From Megaleporinus macrocephalus (Eukaryota > Chordata > Actinopteri > Characiformes > Anostomidae), in assembly GCA_021613375.1 (NCBI GenBank), contig CM038716.1:4301684-4365683 (forward strand): 64,000 nt of DNA. Reading direction: 5' to 3'. Each line of letters starts with the position of its first letter. Position 1 is the first letter of the stretch. Below the pieces are notes generated by a model. The model ran no database searches and had not been told where the DNA came from. It saw only the letters and a list, made by a program, of their open reading frames with translations. Of the stretch, positions 32,662 through 46,019 are shown piece after piece. The position numbers and the translations under genes were made by a program.

Positions 32662-33435
32662 TCTCATTCTGCCCATAGTACAACAGCACGGCATCACTGT
32701 ACAAGAGCCCAGGTGCTAACGTTGTCTGCTCAAGCACTGAATATACTTGGCACATTATAAAATCAAAAATATGACAAAGGAGACCCCGAACGGTTGAGTA
32801 ACTGAAACCCTGCTTATGCAAGAATGGAAAACATTTCACTACCATATCTACAGTAGTTGGTCTCCTCAGTTCTCAGACACTTACAGGAAGAAACAATAAA
32901 CAGAATGGTAAACATGAACCTCACATTTATATAGGGTTTAAATCATTTGTACATACATTATTATTCATATTTTTGCATAGCGGCCCACCTGTTTAGGAAA
33001 TGCTGTTGTATTCTTACAATGTAATCAAACTTAATTGTTAAGTGCACCAAATGTTTACCAAAATATGACTGAAACTATTACTTTTTGTTGGATTACATGA
33101 AAATCTTAACCCTTTATAACACCTACAGAATCTGTGATTGGTCAAGGTACTTACAGCACACATTCTAATTGGTTAGAAGGCCTTCCACAACAATAAAATT
33201 GCAAAGGCCAAAGTATATGAACAGGAACATATGAGGTAAAAAGCTTCATTTAGATTTTTATATTGGCGATAACTCAACCATAGGGTCTATAACACACGTC
33301 TTCTATCACATAGCAAGTCTGGTCTACTTGGAAACAAGCAATGGCAAGCCTAGATTTGGTGTCTCCGGTAGGGTCCACAATCCATAACCTTCTTTTTAGA
33401 AGTCTTTAAGCATAACATTGTTTGGGGGTGGGGGG
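32662..33435. other. Non-coding stretch, nothing recognised
   Basis: No supported gene or repeat. Confidence 0.5.
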
Positions 33436-33439
33436 AGAT

Positions 33440-34005
33440 TGGAGATTACATTTAGTGAAGTTTGACCAGGCCATGAAAAGGAGTAATACTTACATTAGAA
33501 AGAAGCTAATGGAGATTACATTTTGTGGAGTTTGACCAGGCCATGAAAAGGAGTAATACTTACATTAGAAAGAAGCTAATGGAGATTACATTTAGTGGAG
33601 TTTGACCAGGCCATGAAAAGGAGTAATACTTACATTAGCAACAAGCTAATGTAGTTTGCTTTTAGTGGAGTTTGACTGGGCCATGAACAGGAGTAATACT
33701 TATATTAGCAACAAGCTAATGGACATTACGTTTAGTGAAGTATGACCAGACCATAAACATGAATTGTACGTACAATAGCAAGAAGCTAATGGAGATTACA
33801 TTTAGTGGAGTTTGACCAGGCCATGAAAACGAGTAATACTTACATTAGCAACAAGCTAATGTAGTTGGCGTTTAGTGGAGTTTGATGGCACCACGGACAG
33901 GAGTAATACTCATATTAGCGACAAGCTAATGGAGATTATGTTTAGTGGAGTATGACCAGGCCATGAACATGAATAATACTTACATCAGCAACAATGTTAT
34001 GGACA
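33440..34005. repeat. 70-bp minisatellite, about 8 units
   Basis: CCATGAAAAGGAGTAATACT at 33541 and 33611 shows a 70-bp period. Units contain GGAGATTACATTTAGTGGAG, TTTGACCAGGCCATGAA and TTACATTAGCAACAAGCTAA. The first three units are nearly identical and later ones more diverged. Confidence 0.95.
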
Positions 34006-34324
34006 TTAGCTTGCAGAGTATCTCATTGTTATATCTCTTGAAACCAGTTTATTTGATTATTTCATGTTGTTTATTTTATTTATTTACTTCATGAGCAAGA
34101 ATAGTGTTTGTAAATATGTTCCAAATGTCTGTAGTTCCTATTCAATTTCATAGTGAACACATAAGGGTTCATTCTGACCTATGTTGTGCATGATTAAAAA
34201 CAAGCAGATTGAGGAATTCATGGAAGCTTGAATGATGAAATGAATGTTTTACAAAGAAAATAACATCTCAGTCGGGCCCCTTTGGCCCTTGTTGTGCATC
34301 AAAGGGTTAAGATGGATGTAGCTG
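34006..34324. other. Non-coding stretch, nothing recognised
   Basis: AT-rich sequence after the 70-bp array, with no supported feature. Confidence 0.4.
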
Positions 34325-34600
34325 CCTGGCTACCTTCCTGCCATCCCTCCCTCACCATGACAACTTTGAGCTGCAACTGAAGTGTATGAAGGAACGCTTT
34401 CTAAATTAAGTGTTAAAGTTTGACCAGGCAGTGTGTGTGCCTCTCTAATTAAGGGTGCCCTCTTACCAGCTTCCTTAATTGGTCTGGAGTAATACATCAT
34501 GTATAAGCCAGCGTGTGCAGTGAAATCCAGGCCGTTGGTTGGTTTAATGGTTAATGTGTGTCTATGGTAGTGAAGCTAGAGTAAGGACACCCATACACAC
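34325..34600. promoter_or_regulatory. Candidate conserved non-coding element
   Basis: Unique-looking sequence with several TAATT cores (CTCTCTAATTAAGGGTGCCC, GCTTCCTTAATTGGTC), low repeat content and no coding frame. Many vertebrate enhancers near developmental genes look like this, but only cross-species alignment would establish it. Confidence 0.3.
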
Positions 34601-34764
34601 GCAAACACACACTGGGCCTGACTGCATCATGCATGATGTGTACGCAGTGTATGAAGTTCCCCAGCAGTCATTATGTTATAGTTAACAAAGCATAATAACA
34701 TCTCTTACGAAGCCTAAAAATCCCAACGTGAAATTGTCCAATCTGATTTTTTTTTAATCAGTGT

Positions 34765-35125
34765 ATACAGAAGCATGCAGACGTTAGGGCACCCCTGGTC
34801 AACAGATTTTGAGGTGTGTTTGGGGTCATTATCCTGCTGTAGAATTAATGTTTTACAGTCAATTTGATTCCAGAATGGGTTGGTATTTAATTCAATTCAT
34901 TGTTGCCTCTACCAGTGAAATGTTCTCATTCACATTCTGCAACACAAACCCAAAGCATGATCAAAACACCTGCATGATTACCAGGTAGAGAGCTGCTCTT
35001 TTCATAGAATTCAAAACCATTTTTTTACTTATTGTGGTCAGAAAGTTGTAGTTTGACTCCATCAGCCTATTAGAACTTGTTTCCCAAATGCATCAGGCTT
35101 GCTTATATATTCTTTTAATGCTGAA
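34765..35125. mobile_element. Degenerate DNA-transposon fragment
   Basis: CAGACGTTAGGGCACCCCTG, GGTCATTATCCTGCTGTAGA and TTTCCCAAATGCATCAGGCT resemble parts of a common fish DNA transposon. No intact frame remains. Assignment is by resemblance only. Confidence 0.45.
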
Positions 35126-35129
35126 CTGC

Positions 35130-35640
35130 TGAAAGCTGGAGTTTTTAAACACTGTCCTCTTTACTCACTGTCCACTCTATTAGACCCATCCCCTTAATGT
35201 TTATTGGATATTTTTTCTTGGTGGACTATTCTTAGGCCAGCACTGACAGATTCACACCCACTAACACACTACCACCGTTCAACCTCACTCAGGGATGATC
35301 CCCAACCTCTGATCCACAGACATACCCTTCCTTCACTCCTCTATTCGTTGTTTATGTGCAGCCATCACTTTTGTAGTGTCACAGTACCACCACGTCAGTG
35401 TCACTGCAGTGCTGAGAAAAACCCACCACCCACATAAGACCTGCTCTGTGGTGGTCCTGTGCGGGTCCTGACCATTGAGGAACTGTATAACAAAGTATAC
35501 AGAGAATCAGATGAACTGCAGTCTGTAATTGTAGAAGTACAAACTTCTCCTATACGGTAAGCGAAGCCGATGAAACAAACAATGAGTGCAGATACAAGTT
35601 GGCGTACCTAATAAAGTGGCAAGTGAGTGTAAGCACTGGT
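35130..35640. mobile_element. Foldback element copy, mainly the right arm
   Basis: Shares TCACTGTCCACTCTATTAGA, AGTGTCACTGCAGTGCTGAG, CAGAGAATCAGATGAACTGC and TACCTAATAAAGTGGCAAGT with the copies at 8511-9176 and 45302-45945. The right terminus (AATAAAGTGGCAAGTGAGTG) is the expected outer inverted repeat. The left arm is largely missing. Confidence 0.8.
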
Positions 35641-36340
35641 TTTCTTGACATCACCAAGAGAAATACAGACTGTGTGCACTATAACTGGGGCCTATAAACG
35701 TATAAATCATAAAGATCTGATAAATCCATGTTTACATTTCTATTATAAAGAACTCATTTGAAAGCAATTTACACACAAACTCCTTCAAATACAAACTCAG
35801 TGCACCGCCTAGTGGCCACCACTGAGTACCTGACCCTTGAATGAAATTCCATCACCTGGTTCCTAAATCAGAAATGAACCCAGAACTGACCAAAGCCACC
35901 CACGAATATGCAACAGCCTTCAGGTTCTAGCTTATATGGTTTGATGGAAAGAACTAAAGGTTCAGTTATGGCTAGAACTATCATCTCTGCATTGACTGAT
36001 ATGCAGGGATAGAGTTGCGCAACCTCTCAACAGTCTCGCATTCAGCTATAACACCCAGGAAATTGTCTGTTATTTCCTTTACGGAGGGAGAATAAAAAAA
36101 GGCAAGAATGAAAGAGGGAAGAGGGCGTATAAAGAAAGGATGAGCTACAGTTAAGCAGGAGGAGGAAGAGAAGGAGAAAAGAAGAGATGGAGAATGACGG
36201 AGAGCAACTGAACACTTTAGTGCAAGTGTGTGTGTGTTTGTGTTTGGTGTTCTGCTCTGTGGATCATATTGCTGCTGTCGCGTGGCGAGTGTGTCTGGAA
36301 TGTGACATTACCGCATTACACGACCTCTCTCTCTGTAGGG
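35641..36340. other. Non-coding stretch, nothing recognised
   Basis: No supported gene. Confidence 0.4.
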
Positions 36341-36343
36341 GAG

Positions 36344-36344
<1 letters not shown>

Positions 36345-36377
<33 letters not shown>

Positions 36378-36512
36378 CACACACACACACAGTCATCAAA
36401 CACTCAACCTGAAATGCCTACACAAGCGAATCATTCACACAAGAAAGCGCATTCATAAACATGTTCCTTTTCATTGTTTTTTTAACGCACACACACACAC
36501 ACACACACACAC
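36345..36512. repeat. Two (CA)n microsatellites
   Basis: CA runs at about 36347-36390 and 36487-36511, separated by about 95 bp of unique sequence. Seen directly. Confidence 0.95.
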
Positions 36513-36539
36513 TTACACTCCACTCCATAACCGTAGATG

Positions 36540-36690
36540 CACGTGCCTCTTTTTCATGCGGTGCTTAGCTATTCAGCTGTCAATCAACTTCCCATCGTTC
36601 AACTGCCACTGGATTAAATAGAGCGAAGTCAATGCCTCGTAATGATTACACCAATTAGTGAACTCGCTTCAGACCCCACACAGTTACACA
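36540..36690. promoter_or_regulatory. Candidate conserved non-coding element
   Basis: Non-repetitive sequence with CGTAATGATTACACCAATTA and GTCAATCAACTTCCCATCG: homeodomain-type TAAT and CCAAT words with no coding signal. Low-confidence, composition-based call. Confidence 0.2.
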
Positions 36691-36699
36691 GATATAATC

Positions 36700-37330
36700 A
36701 AACATATAGAATGTATATAAAACCTTCAACGAACGCAAACACAGCAATGTGCAAAAATCAGAGAGCACCCTTTCATTCCATTTCCAGTCCAAATGGTTAT
36801 CATACTACTTCTTAGTCACCTAAGCTGATAGTTTAAAAGTCTTTATCTTACCAATGAGTGTATGTTCACCAGTAAGAACATCAGATATCATTAGAACTGG
36901 TGTAAATAATTATACATACAATACAAAGTAACATGAATATCCTATTGTGAAAGAAGTAGATTATATCTTGAGCTCCAGTTTGAAGAACAAAATGTAGTTC
37001 CAGATTTCTCCTGGACGCCCCAGACATTGTATGAATGTATTCAGTTCCTTCAGCAGCAATCTTGATTTAGCTTAATGAAGTACTGAGCAGTCAAAGCAGG
37101 TATTAGATGAAAACTGTAAATAATACTGGGTTGCCACATGAAAAAGTCTCTAAATACAAACAAGTGTCTAACTGGTGTTAACTGGTATTCGGGAGGTTGG
37201 GGTGGTTCCCTTGCTGACTGGCTACTTCAGCATTGGTCAGCTACTAACTGGGCAAGTTTGCAGACTTCCAGAAATACTACGGCATATTAAAACATCTTCC
37301 AGCCTGTATTTCATTCTAGGCATAGTTACA
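36700..37330. other. Non-coding stretch, nothing recognised
   Basis: No supported gene or repeat before the SINE. Confidence 0.4.
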
Positions 37331-37332
37331 GG

Positions 37333-37555
37333 TGGGCTGTAGGTTAGGAAACTTGTGTCTTGTGACTGGAGTGACCGGAATGTCGCCGGTTTGATCCCCT
37401 AAATTTACAGGACACGACTGAAGGGCTGTTGAACAAGGCACCTAACCACCGACTGCTCCCCTGGTGCTGTGGATAGGGCTGCCCATTGTGCTCACTTGTG
37501 TGTGTATATGTGAGTGTTTCACTGCACGGATGGGTTTAATGTGGAGGGATTCTCT
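37333..37555 (+). mobile_element. tRNA-derived SINE
   Basis: The head looks like a tRNA: an A-box-like GTAGGTTAGGAAAC near 37338, and a B-box-like GGTTTGATCCC at 37388-37398, close to GGTTCGANTCC. It is followed by the body GAACAAGGCACCTAACCACC, GCTCCCCTGGTGCTGTGGAT, GGGCTGCCCATTGTGCTCAC and TTCACTGCACGGATGGGTTT, which I recognise from a SINE type common in otophysan fish. The copy is moderately diverged and has no clear poly(A) tail. It would have been transcribed by RNA polymerase III and mobilised by a LINE. Confidence 0.82.
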
Positions 37556-37760
37556 TGTGTTCCAACACAAGTGGCAAAAAGTTCTAAATTCACTATGAAA
37601 GACCAAGTGGGGGACCAAATTTGCTGTAGCGCCACCCTGAGGCAGACCAGTGCTGCATCTCTCACTGGATTGGTATTTTTGAATATCTGTTTTTCCCAAA
37701 TGGGCCACACATTTTTAGGGACCAGGCCCCTCCACAAGACATTCAGGGGGTCCAAAAAGT

Positions 37761-38490
37761 TCCTATACAATCTGCCAGTCTCCTTCTACCCTGTCCATCA
37801 ATGGGAAGACCACCATTGGGCCACTGCTGGCCACACACTGTACAAATTAGGTGTACCCCTAGGACTTTACATCTTGGTTTAACACCTGCTGAGTTTAGTC
37901 TTAGTCTTTTCTATTTCTCTGGGTCTGTGCTCTGGGGTGGTCAGTTCACTGTTATAATGGAGAAGAACAAGAGCTTCTTTCTTTTCTATTTCTTTTTTCT
38001 CAGTAGGAGCTTTTCTAGAGCTTCACATCCTTTGAGACCAAAAACGTTGTGATTCCTTGCAATGGAAGGATGGACAAAAAGTTCCACCTACCTTGTATAT
38101 TTGCTCGCTGGTTATTTTATCAGAAACACCTTCTTGATGCACTGTGAAAATTTACAGTTAAGCCATTTTTATGCCATTGCATGGTACCGGCTTGACTTAA
38201 GTCAACTCCACCTACCCATTTAGGTCTTCCAGTGAGCAAACCTGATACCTGGTATTATTTACCAGCATTTACTGGTATTATTTACCGGCATCTTCTTCAT
38301 GTTATGTCACCTAAAAACGAAGAAGTTTATACCCAGCGCAACTAGAATCAGGTCAAGTCGTAACATAAAGTGGCTCTATTGACTGTAGCTCATCTAACCC
38401 TATACAATTTGCCAGCCTCATTCTACACTGTCCATCAATGGGAAGATCACCGTAGGGCCACTGCTGACCAGATACTGTACATATTAGGTG
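37761..38490. repeat. Pair of about 95-bp direct repeats, 640 bp apart
   Basis: CCTATACAATCTGCCAGTCT ... CTGTCCATCAATGGGAAGAC at 37761-37855 and TATACAATTTGCCAGCCTCA ... CTGTCCATCAATGGGAAGAT at 38401-38490 are homologous in the same orientation. Both continue into GGGCCACTGCTG and TACTGTACATATTAGGT-type sequence. They probably mark two copies, or two parts, of one dispersed element. Confidence 0.75.
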
Positions 38491-38494
38491 GTGG

Positions 38495-40690
38495 ACAAAG
38501 TTTTAGCACTGCAGTTACACCGACATGGATGTGAAATATAATTGCGTCACTAAAGTACACTTACTTGTTATGTTGTGGGGAGCCACTGTAGTCAACAGGT
38601 GGTCTTCTTCACCCCGGCACAATCTGACCCCACTTCAAATGCAAAAGCGTACCAAGCTATTTTGGAGCGTTTCTATTGGTCCAATCATCATGACATTCTG
38701 CAAAAATGTATGGATAAAAAAAACTAGATACTTTTTCTTTGACAGTTATTTTAATACTGGTTCTGAAAAAAATGTCCTCAGGTGTCCAGATGTTCCAGAT
38801 TTTTGTACCAATCTACCATGCAATACATAGGGATAGAGGAAAAAGGTGGGCCATCTGGGGGTCCCTGAGGGCTAGTTTGAGAACCACTGATTCAACACCT
38901 GTCGTCTAAACTGGCTGCCTACAGCTACATGGTACGGCTACATGATGAAGTTCTGTTGAAATGTGTCCTAAACCAGTTTAAAAAGCCTGAGTAAAGACCT
39001 GGTAACTGTTTGATCAGGCTGAGAGAAGCTTTGGGGAAGTATTTACAGGAAGTAATTGCATGACTATTAACTTCTAGCGTTTGTCAGCATCATTTGACTC
39101 AGAGCTCCAGTTTAAAGCTAAACAAGCAAAACTTGGACACAGGCTTGGCTTTAGCTAATTGGCTTGTCACTAAAAACACTGTCTGGTTTAGAAGTATTTA
39201 ATTTATAACAGAAGGATCAACCCAGACTATTCCAATCCGGATCCGGGTTTTTGGATCCATGTAATAGTCACAACTGTTTAGCTTTAATACTATTTCAGAT
39301 ACCATATTTAGTTTAGAGTCGTTATCCAGACCGGTCTAGTTATTATGGTTATTATATTGCAGCTGTCCAAACTTTGGACAATAGGGGCCCAGATTGAACA
39401 ATATCAAAATAGCTAAGGGCCGGTCTCTCTTTCCAAATGTATTATTCATAAAATATGAACACTGTGGTCAAAATATGAAAAAACACATCTCCTGAATAAT
39501 GATTATTATTGAATTATTTAACTAATAAATAAAATGTTACTGTAACTACAGCACCAGGAGATCAACAGACTAAACAATGATACAACGTACTGCAAAATTC
39601 TTCTGAACATGTACTGAATAACATTCCTGCATCTGTGTTTCTCCTGTAGACTGTATATCACTCAGTCACTATGCATTACCAAACGTATGGAACTCAATAA
39701 CAGCAAGTCTTATATTTCTTAACTCACATAATCTAGAAAAGCTTTGGCTGATGGTGGGTTTCTCTGCAGTGACACTGACATGGTGCAGGTGGGTTAGTGT
39801 GTTCTGTGTCCCATGTGGCCTGAAGAACAGTTGCTGCTGTGAGAGCAGAGCTTCTCTGCCCTCGCTATAGAATTTACTATAATGTCCTTGTTTTGTCTCA
39901 TAATTTATTCATATTATTCATATTTACCGCAATAGTGTCTTGGCGTAAGAGACACATGCATTTGCTGTGTCTCTCTATGAAAAAATATTCGGACGTCCAT
40001 CTCTCTCTAATCGCCGGTTCTCACTGTTGACTTTGTGCTTTTTTGGCATAGCCGTCACTTCATGCCGTTCCGTAAATTCAGGCCCAGTCAGAAAAATAAC
40101 GGCTCTTAGGTTTATTTAATTTTGATTGCTAACACAGCGGTGAAGCGTACTATACATGTATGTACTGCTGCCACCGTCAGGTGAAAAGAAAGATTTGCAG
40201 AATACCGACAGGCCACCAGTAATGTATTCTTTGAACACCCCTGTTAGATTGTTATTCTTGGTATATTGTTCTTGTCTTTTATTTTTATTATTATTATTAT
40301 TTAGACCTGCAATCATGACTGTAGCATTGGTTCGACTCACACTCGTCTGTTTGTCTTTTTGTTTTCATCCCTCTTTTTTACCGCATTCATTTTTGGACAC
40401 CCCCAAACATCATGGTTTTCTTCAATGTTTTCTCCAAACTGCATGTACTTTCTCAGGGCACTCCTCTATTTGTTGTTTATTCATCCCTTGTTCCTTGCAC
40501 TGCTTAAGATGTGCAATCATCCTGCATTAATGCATCGTTGCATTATATGTAGTTAAACAATTTGAACACCGTGCTAATTGCAAAGTCTCAGAACCTAATG
40601 AACTTGTTATGCCTTTAGTGACCAATTAGAAATTAGGAAATGTAAACAGGTTCTGCTTTCAGGGAGTGATCAATTCTGACTTATCAAACC
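38495..40690. other. 2.2-kb non-coding stretch
   Basis: No supported gene. A small relic of the CTGTCCAATGAAA MITE family (GTTTCTATTGGTCCAATCAT) is near 38660-38705. A bit of the foldback-element sequence (TGCAGTGACACTGACATGGT) is near 39765-39790. Confidence 0.5.
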
Positions 40691-40693
40691 TAA

Positions 40694-40726
40694 CATATAT
40701 ATATATATTATATATATATATATATT

Positions 40727-40808
<82 letters not shown>
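40694..40808. repeat. (TA)n microsatellite, interrupted
   Basis: Alternating TA with TATTTATGTG and TACAT interruptions, ending in CACACACACA next to the following transposon terminus. Confidence 0.95.
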
Positions 40809-41439
<631 letters not shown>

Positions 41440-41928
41440 CCGTTCTACTCTGCATGGAAGGGTCATCAGAAGAGAACCTCATCTGTAATCTAATCGCGAG
41501 AGGCAGTGTCTGAACCATGCATATTGCACATGCTGTCGATACCATTTTTAAATCAAATATTAAATATTATTAAATAAAAAGTAACTTGTGCATTCACATA
41601 ATTTGCTGCACATATAATATGTAATATGGTCAAGGGTACGCAAACTTTTGCATTGGACTATTCAAATAGTTCTTCCTAATAAAGCGAGAGTATACTGATA
41701 ATAATAAACACATCTTTCTTTACTGACACAGCTTTACTGTCTGTAAATGTCATGCTATCAGTTATACTGCCGATACAGAGATTAGAGCAGTCGTTTATGT
41801 TTAGTAATTAAGTCCTAACGTTATTCTGACCACCCTCAAACACACACGCCATAAAGTTTTACAGGGTCAAATCCTGGACAATGTGCTTGGTATTTGAGTT
41901 GTGGACACACATACACACACAACTTACT

Positions 41929-41931
<3 letters not shown>

Positions 41932-41985
<54 letters not shown>
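41932..41985. repeat. (TG)n microsatellite
   Basis: About 27 uninterrupted TG units. A second, shorter TG run lies at 42110-42142. Confidence 0.97.
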
Positions 41986-41987
<2 letters not shown>

Positions 41988-42109
41988 GATAGCTTTATAG
42001 CTCTTCCTGATGAAGAGAGGCAGGAAGTTAAGGAGTCGAAATAGACATGCAAAGTTATTGCCTCAGAAGAGAGTCACCACTTTACTGAGCTATGATAAGA
42101 TATGAGAAT

Positions 42110-42142
42110 GTGTGTCTGTGTGTGTGTGTGTGTGTGTGTGTT
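42110..42142. repeat. (TG)n microsatellite, second
   Basis: About 14 TG units with one TCTG interruption, seen directly. Confidence 0.93.
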
Positions 42143-42270
42143 TCTGTTTTTGTTTCTTTAGTTTCACACTGGAGCTAACAACCAATGGAAGCCCACCAAT
42201 AGCCCACCAATCAGCATACACTGTAGTCAAAAGTCTGGACACACCTAACAAAGTATATGTATAGGTATAC

Positions 42271-42503
42271 ATATCGTCCCTGTCCAATTAAAAAATCGTG
42301 TATCTCCATTTTTGTCGATTTTGAGTTTTCTACATCTTTTGAACACGCCAATGGTTGTTTACATTGTGTGAAAATTTCATGATGAATGGACCAATAGAAG
42401 TGCTCCAAAACAGCTTGGAAAATTTCTGGTTACATTGACTTTAAAAGTAAAGTAAAAATTGCAATTTTGGAGATAATTGTTTTTCATTGGACAGCGATGA
42501 TAT
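42271..42503 (+). mobile_element. Short MITE (CTGTCCAATGAAA family), near full length
   Basis: Left end ATATCGTCCCTGTCCAATTA and right end TTCATTGGACAGCGATGATA are inverted repeats about 230 bp apart. The inner words ATCTCCATTTTTGTCGATTT, TGGACCAATAGAAGTGCTCC and AATTTTGGAGATAATTG are present. A TA-rich flank lies on the right. Confidence 0.87.
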
Positions 42504-42510
42504 ATATATG

Positions 42511-42996
42511 TGCACTACCACTCAAAAGTTTAGGATCACTTTAGAATTTCATTTCATGCAATTTTCATGCAATTCCCAAACAATATTGTCCATTTCACAA
42601 TTAATGTAAGTGTATCAGATGATTTTTAAAGAATAAAAATGTTTGTATTAAAGTCTATTTTTGTATAGAGGCTTATTTTACATATAGTTCTATTATCAGC
42701 AATTCTCAGTCCTCTGTCTAAATCTCCTGGTACGGCCGCCAATCCAAGTTAAGGATGTTGTTGGACTAACTGGTTGTTAGGACACTCTTGCTCAATTGTG
42801 ATGCACAGCTGAAAAACATTCTACTAATAAGTGAGTATAAAAGGGAACAACATTCTAGGTTAGTTTAGTATCTGAAGTATCAGCAGTTGATGGCTTGCTG
42901 ACCAACTCAAAATGACCAGAAAGAAACAACTTTCTTTAGAGACCCCTCAGTCCATTGTTGTGTTAAGGAAGAAGATACTCCATTAAAACAAGAAAA
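42511..42996 (+). mobile_element. Internally deleted Tc1-like transposon, copy 2, right end lost
   Basis: Nearly identical to 40811-41329 over about 480 bp, starting TGCACTACCACTCAAAAGTT. The same ATG (42912) opens MTRKKQLSLETPQSIV, with R changed to P. The copy stops matching after AAAACAAGAA, so the right inverted repeat is missing. It follows the MITE at 42271-42503 with an 8-bp gap. Confidence 0.85.
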
Positions 42997-42999
42997 GTG

Positions 43000-45190
43000 T
43001 ATATATATTAACCACAAACAGATATTTTATTCTGCCCCAGGAATAATTCCATTCCAGTGCTATGTTATAGTTTTGATCTCTTTACAAATATTTACTAATA
43101 TTATTACTATTATACAATAGTTTAAGATTAAGATTTAATAGTTTTAGATTAAAAACAAAATTAGGGCATGTGTGTCCAAACTTCTGACGGATAGTGTATA
43201 TAAATCATCACACTAGTCTAAATCCATATCAGGTTACAGTCCACATTTACTGTGTTGAAGTGTATGTAATGTTAATGTCATGCATTAAACTGTATGTGCA
43301 CACAAAAAACACCAAACATATAATTTTTTCTCATTGTGCCATGTTCAAACGTTTGGACATCCTTCCACTCCAAAAGTCTTAGCCTGTATTTACCCTGTTA
43401 GGTCTTAATTATCACTTGTTAAGAAAACCAACTGTCAGGAACTGTCAGTTGATGGCAGAATGGGATCACTTCTTTCAGTATTCTTTCTAAGAATACTGAC
43501 CATAGAGACAAAGCAAAACTCCACATGGCAGAGTTACATACACAACTGTGATTTTTCATGTGGGAGTCTTTAGAAATCCACCTCGCATCTGATCTCACCA
43601 TAAAAGTCAATGTCTGAAGTTTGCAAAAGAACAGAAGTATGTACAAGAAAAGAGATAAGACAGCAATAAGTGCCGTGAGCTGATCAGATACTGAAAACAA
43701 ACAGTACTCGATGACGAGAACACCTTGCAAACTGTTAAGCTTGGGGCTGGATCTATAAGACTTTGGCATCTTAACTTACATTGAAAGTAAGTTTTTAGCC
43801 TCTCTAGTAAAGTTATTTTGGAGATATTTGTGCAATAATTTCTCACCAAATCATTTTTTTTATTTAAGCAAATACAAACACAACAACAAAGAAAGTCTAC
43901 CACTCAGTTGGTTAAATTTAGGCATCGAGAAATAGGAATGAGACAGGAAAAGCTAAACCAGCACTAAACCAGCTGATTGAACCAATTAGTCAGAGAACTA
44001 GTCACTAGAGTCTGCAGAGTAAGTGCATGTTAGTGGGTTAGTACTTCTACTCTTTGTAAAAGCTGTAATGTGCCGTTTGTCAGCAAGCTGTTCCATAAAA
44101 AACATCTCATGATGGGTAGAGGTGAGGGCCTCCCAAAGACCTTCACAACAAGGTAGCTAAGGAACCCAGCAATGCCAATGGATACTGGGAACATTTGCAC
44201 TGGAGATCCTTCAGATTTCAGAAATGTGCCCAAGAGCACAAGAGGGTTACTTAAAAAGAGCTCCAGCAAGACCCGGAAACATCTGGTTTAGCCATCACAG
44301 AGAAAACTCAGAAGGCTTGGGGTTGGAGTTCTGTGTGGCTTCGGTGATTGTGCATGAACAGTGGAGTGTGGGAAAGACTGCAGGCTAAGATGGAGGAGAA
44401 GATAGGCAAGCGCCAAAGCTGGAGAGCTGGTTGAATCTGTCTGTTATCTCAGAATAGCGGTGTAACCTGATGGTAGGAGGATAAGTGAAGGTGTGGACCA
44501 AGAACGGGTTTATGGTTCAAGTTGATGGCTGCTAGGTAGGTCTTAAGGGAGGATGAATGTAGGAGTAATGAACATAGGCAAGATGAGAAATAGCTGTTGA
44601 TTGCAGATTGAAAGATGGAAACTGATGTCATCACACAAATGTACAAATGACGTGTGAGGACATGGGTCTTTATCGGAAATTAGGGCTCTTCAGATAAGGG
44701 TATGCCAAACGTGAACTTTTGACCTGTATATGTTCGTCCCCGCACCTGCTCCAGGCCTAAAGGTGCACCTGCTCAGGTTAGCGAGTTATGGAGACACAGT
44801 GTATATTACAGGCTCAGGAAGGTCAGACGGATAAGCTGCCTCTTCTGTAGATTTAGTCGTGGAGAAGTCCTGAAAGGGTACATGTGCTAGTCACTTCTTT
44901 ACTTCACGTCCAAAGACTGGAAGTATTCTTTACTACTAATGAGTAACTTAATGAAGCGCCTGGTAAATGAAAAGCCTAATTATAGAGCAAAGCTGTCGGG
45001 TAATCAGTAACAGTGATGCACTCTTAGTTATGATTTAGGCTTTTAGTACAGAGTGGCAGAGCAGGAACCTTCCTTTGCTTGGTCACGTTACTGAAGCTCT
45101 GCTCCCTCCTAGTGGTCACACAATGAATTGCAACCAAAGATACCAGACAGTCACACTAGTGAATTAGTGGTCTGTTTTAGAAAATAGATG
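43000..45190. other. 2.2-kb non-coding stretch
   Basis: No supported gene. A relic of the MITE family (ACTTACATTGAAAGTAAGTT, TTTTGGAGATATTTGTG) is at about 43773-43832. Short minus-strand frames at 43419-43903 and 44030-44269 have no recognisable domain. Confidence 0.5.

Positions 45191-45192
<2 letters not shown>

Positions 45193-45281
<89 letters not shown>
45193..45281. repeat. (TA)n microsatellite
   Basis: About 44 TA units, seen directly. It lies about 20 bp from the left end of a foldback element. Confidence 0.98.
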
Positions 45282-45283
<2 letters not shown>

Positions 45284-45301
45284 TGATAAAAATATATCAT
45301 A

Positions 45302-45945
45302 CTCTACACTCACTGGGCACCAACCATGTATCTATATTATATCCATTTTGTAGTTAATGTGGGGTCTTTTTTGGCCATCATTTGTTAAAACACCTTTAGG
45401 ACCACCACAGAGCAGGTATTATGTGGGTGGCAGTTCATTCTCAGTACTGCAGTGACATTGAAACGATGGTGGTGTGTTAGTGTGTGTTGTGCTGGTGGGA
45501 GTGAATCAGACACAGTCCACATAGTCCACCAATCAAAACTACCCAGCCAGCAGTGGCCTGGGGTCAGCATCCTGTGACCAATGATGAAAGACTAGAGAAC
45601 ACAAACTGTGTAGCAACAGACAAGCTGCTGTCTTTGACCTTACATCTGCAAGGTAGACGTTCTAACAGAGTGGACAGTGAGTGTGCACAGTGTTTCAGCA
45701 GCACTGCTGAGTCTGATCCACTCACACCAGCACAACACACTCTAACACACCACCACCATTTCATTGTCATGATATAGAATGATATACATCAGACAAATAA
45801 CACCTGTGGTGGTCCTGTGGGGGTCCTGACCACTAAAGAACAGAGTATACAGAGAAACAGATGGATTACAGTCTGTAATTGTAGTTGCACAATGAGTGTA
45901 GATACAAGGTCAGCGTATCTAATGAAGTGCTCTGTGAGTGTATGT
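45302..45945. mobile_element. Foldback element, most complete copy
   Basis: The left end TCTACACTCACTGGGCACCA and right end GTGCTCTGTGAGTGTATG lie where the outer inverted repeats of the family are expected. The left arm has CAGTACTGCAGTGACATTGA and GTTAGTGTGTGTTGTGCTGG; the right arm has the complements CCAGCACAACACACTCTAAC and TTTCATTGTCATGA. No transposase is encoded. It is related to 8511-9176 and 35130-35640. Confidence 0.82.
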
Positions 45946-46019
45946 TCATTTTAGAGCTTCTGAAAGCAAAATAAAGGATTTCCTTTCCACCATGATGTCC
46001 ATTAGAGGGCAGTAGAGTC

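Noticed and set aside
44030..44280. Possible transposase remnant on the minus strand
   Set aside because: A few phrases faintly recall Tc1 elements, but no catalytic motif or terminal repeat could be found.
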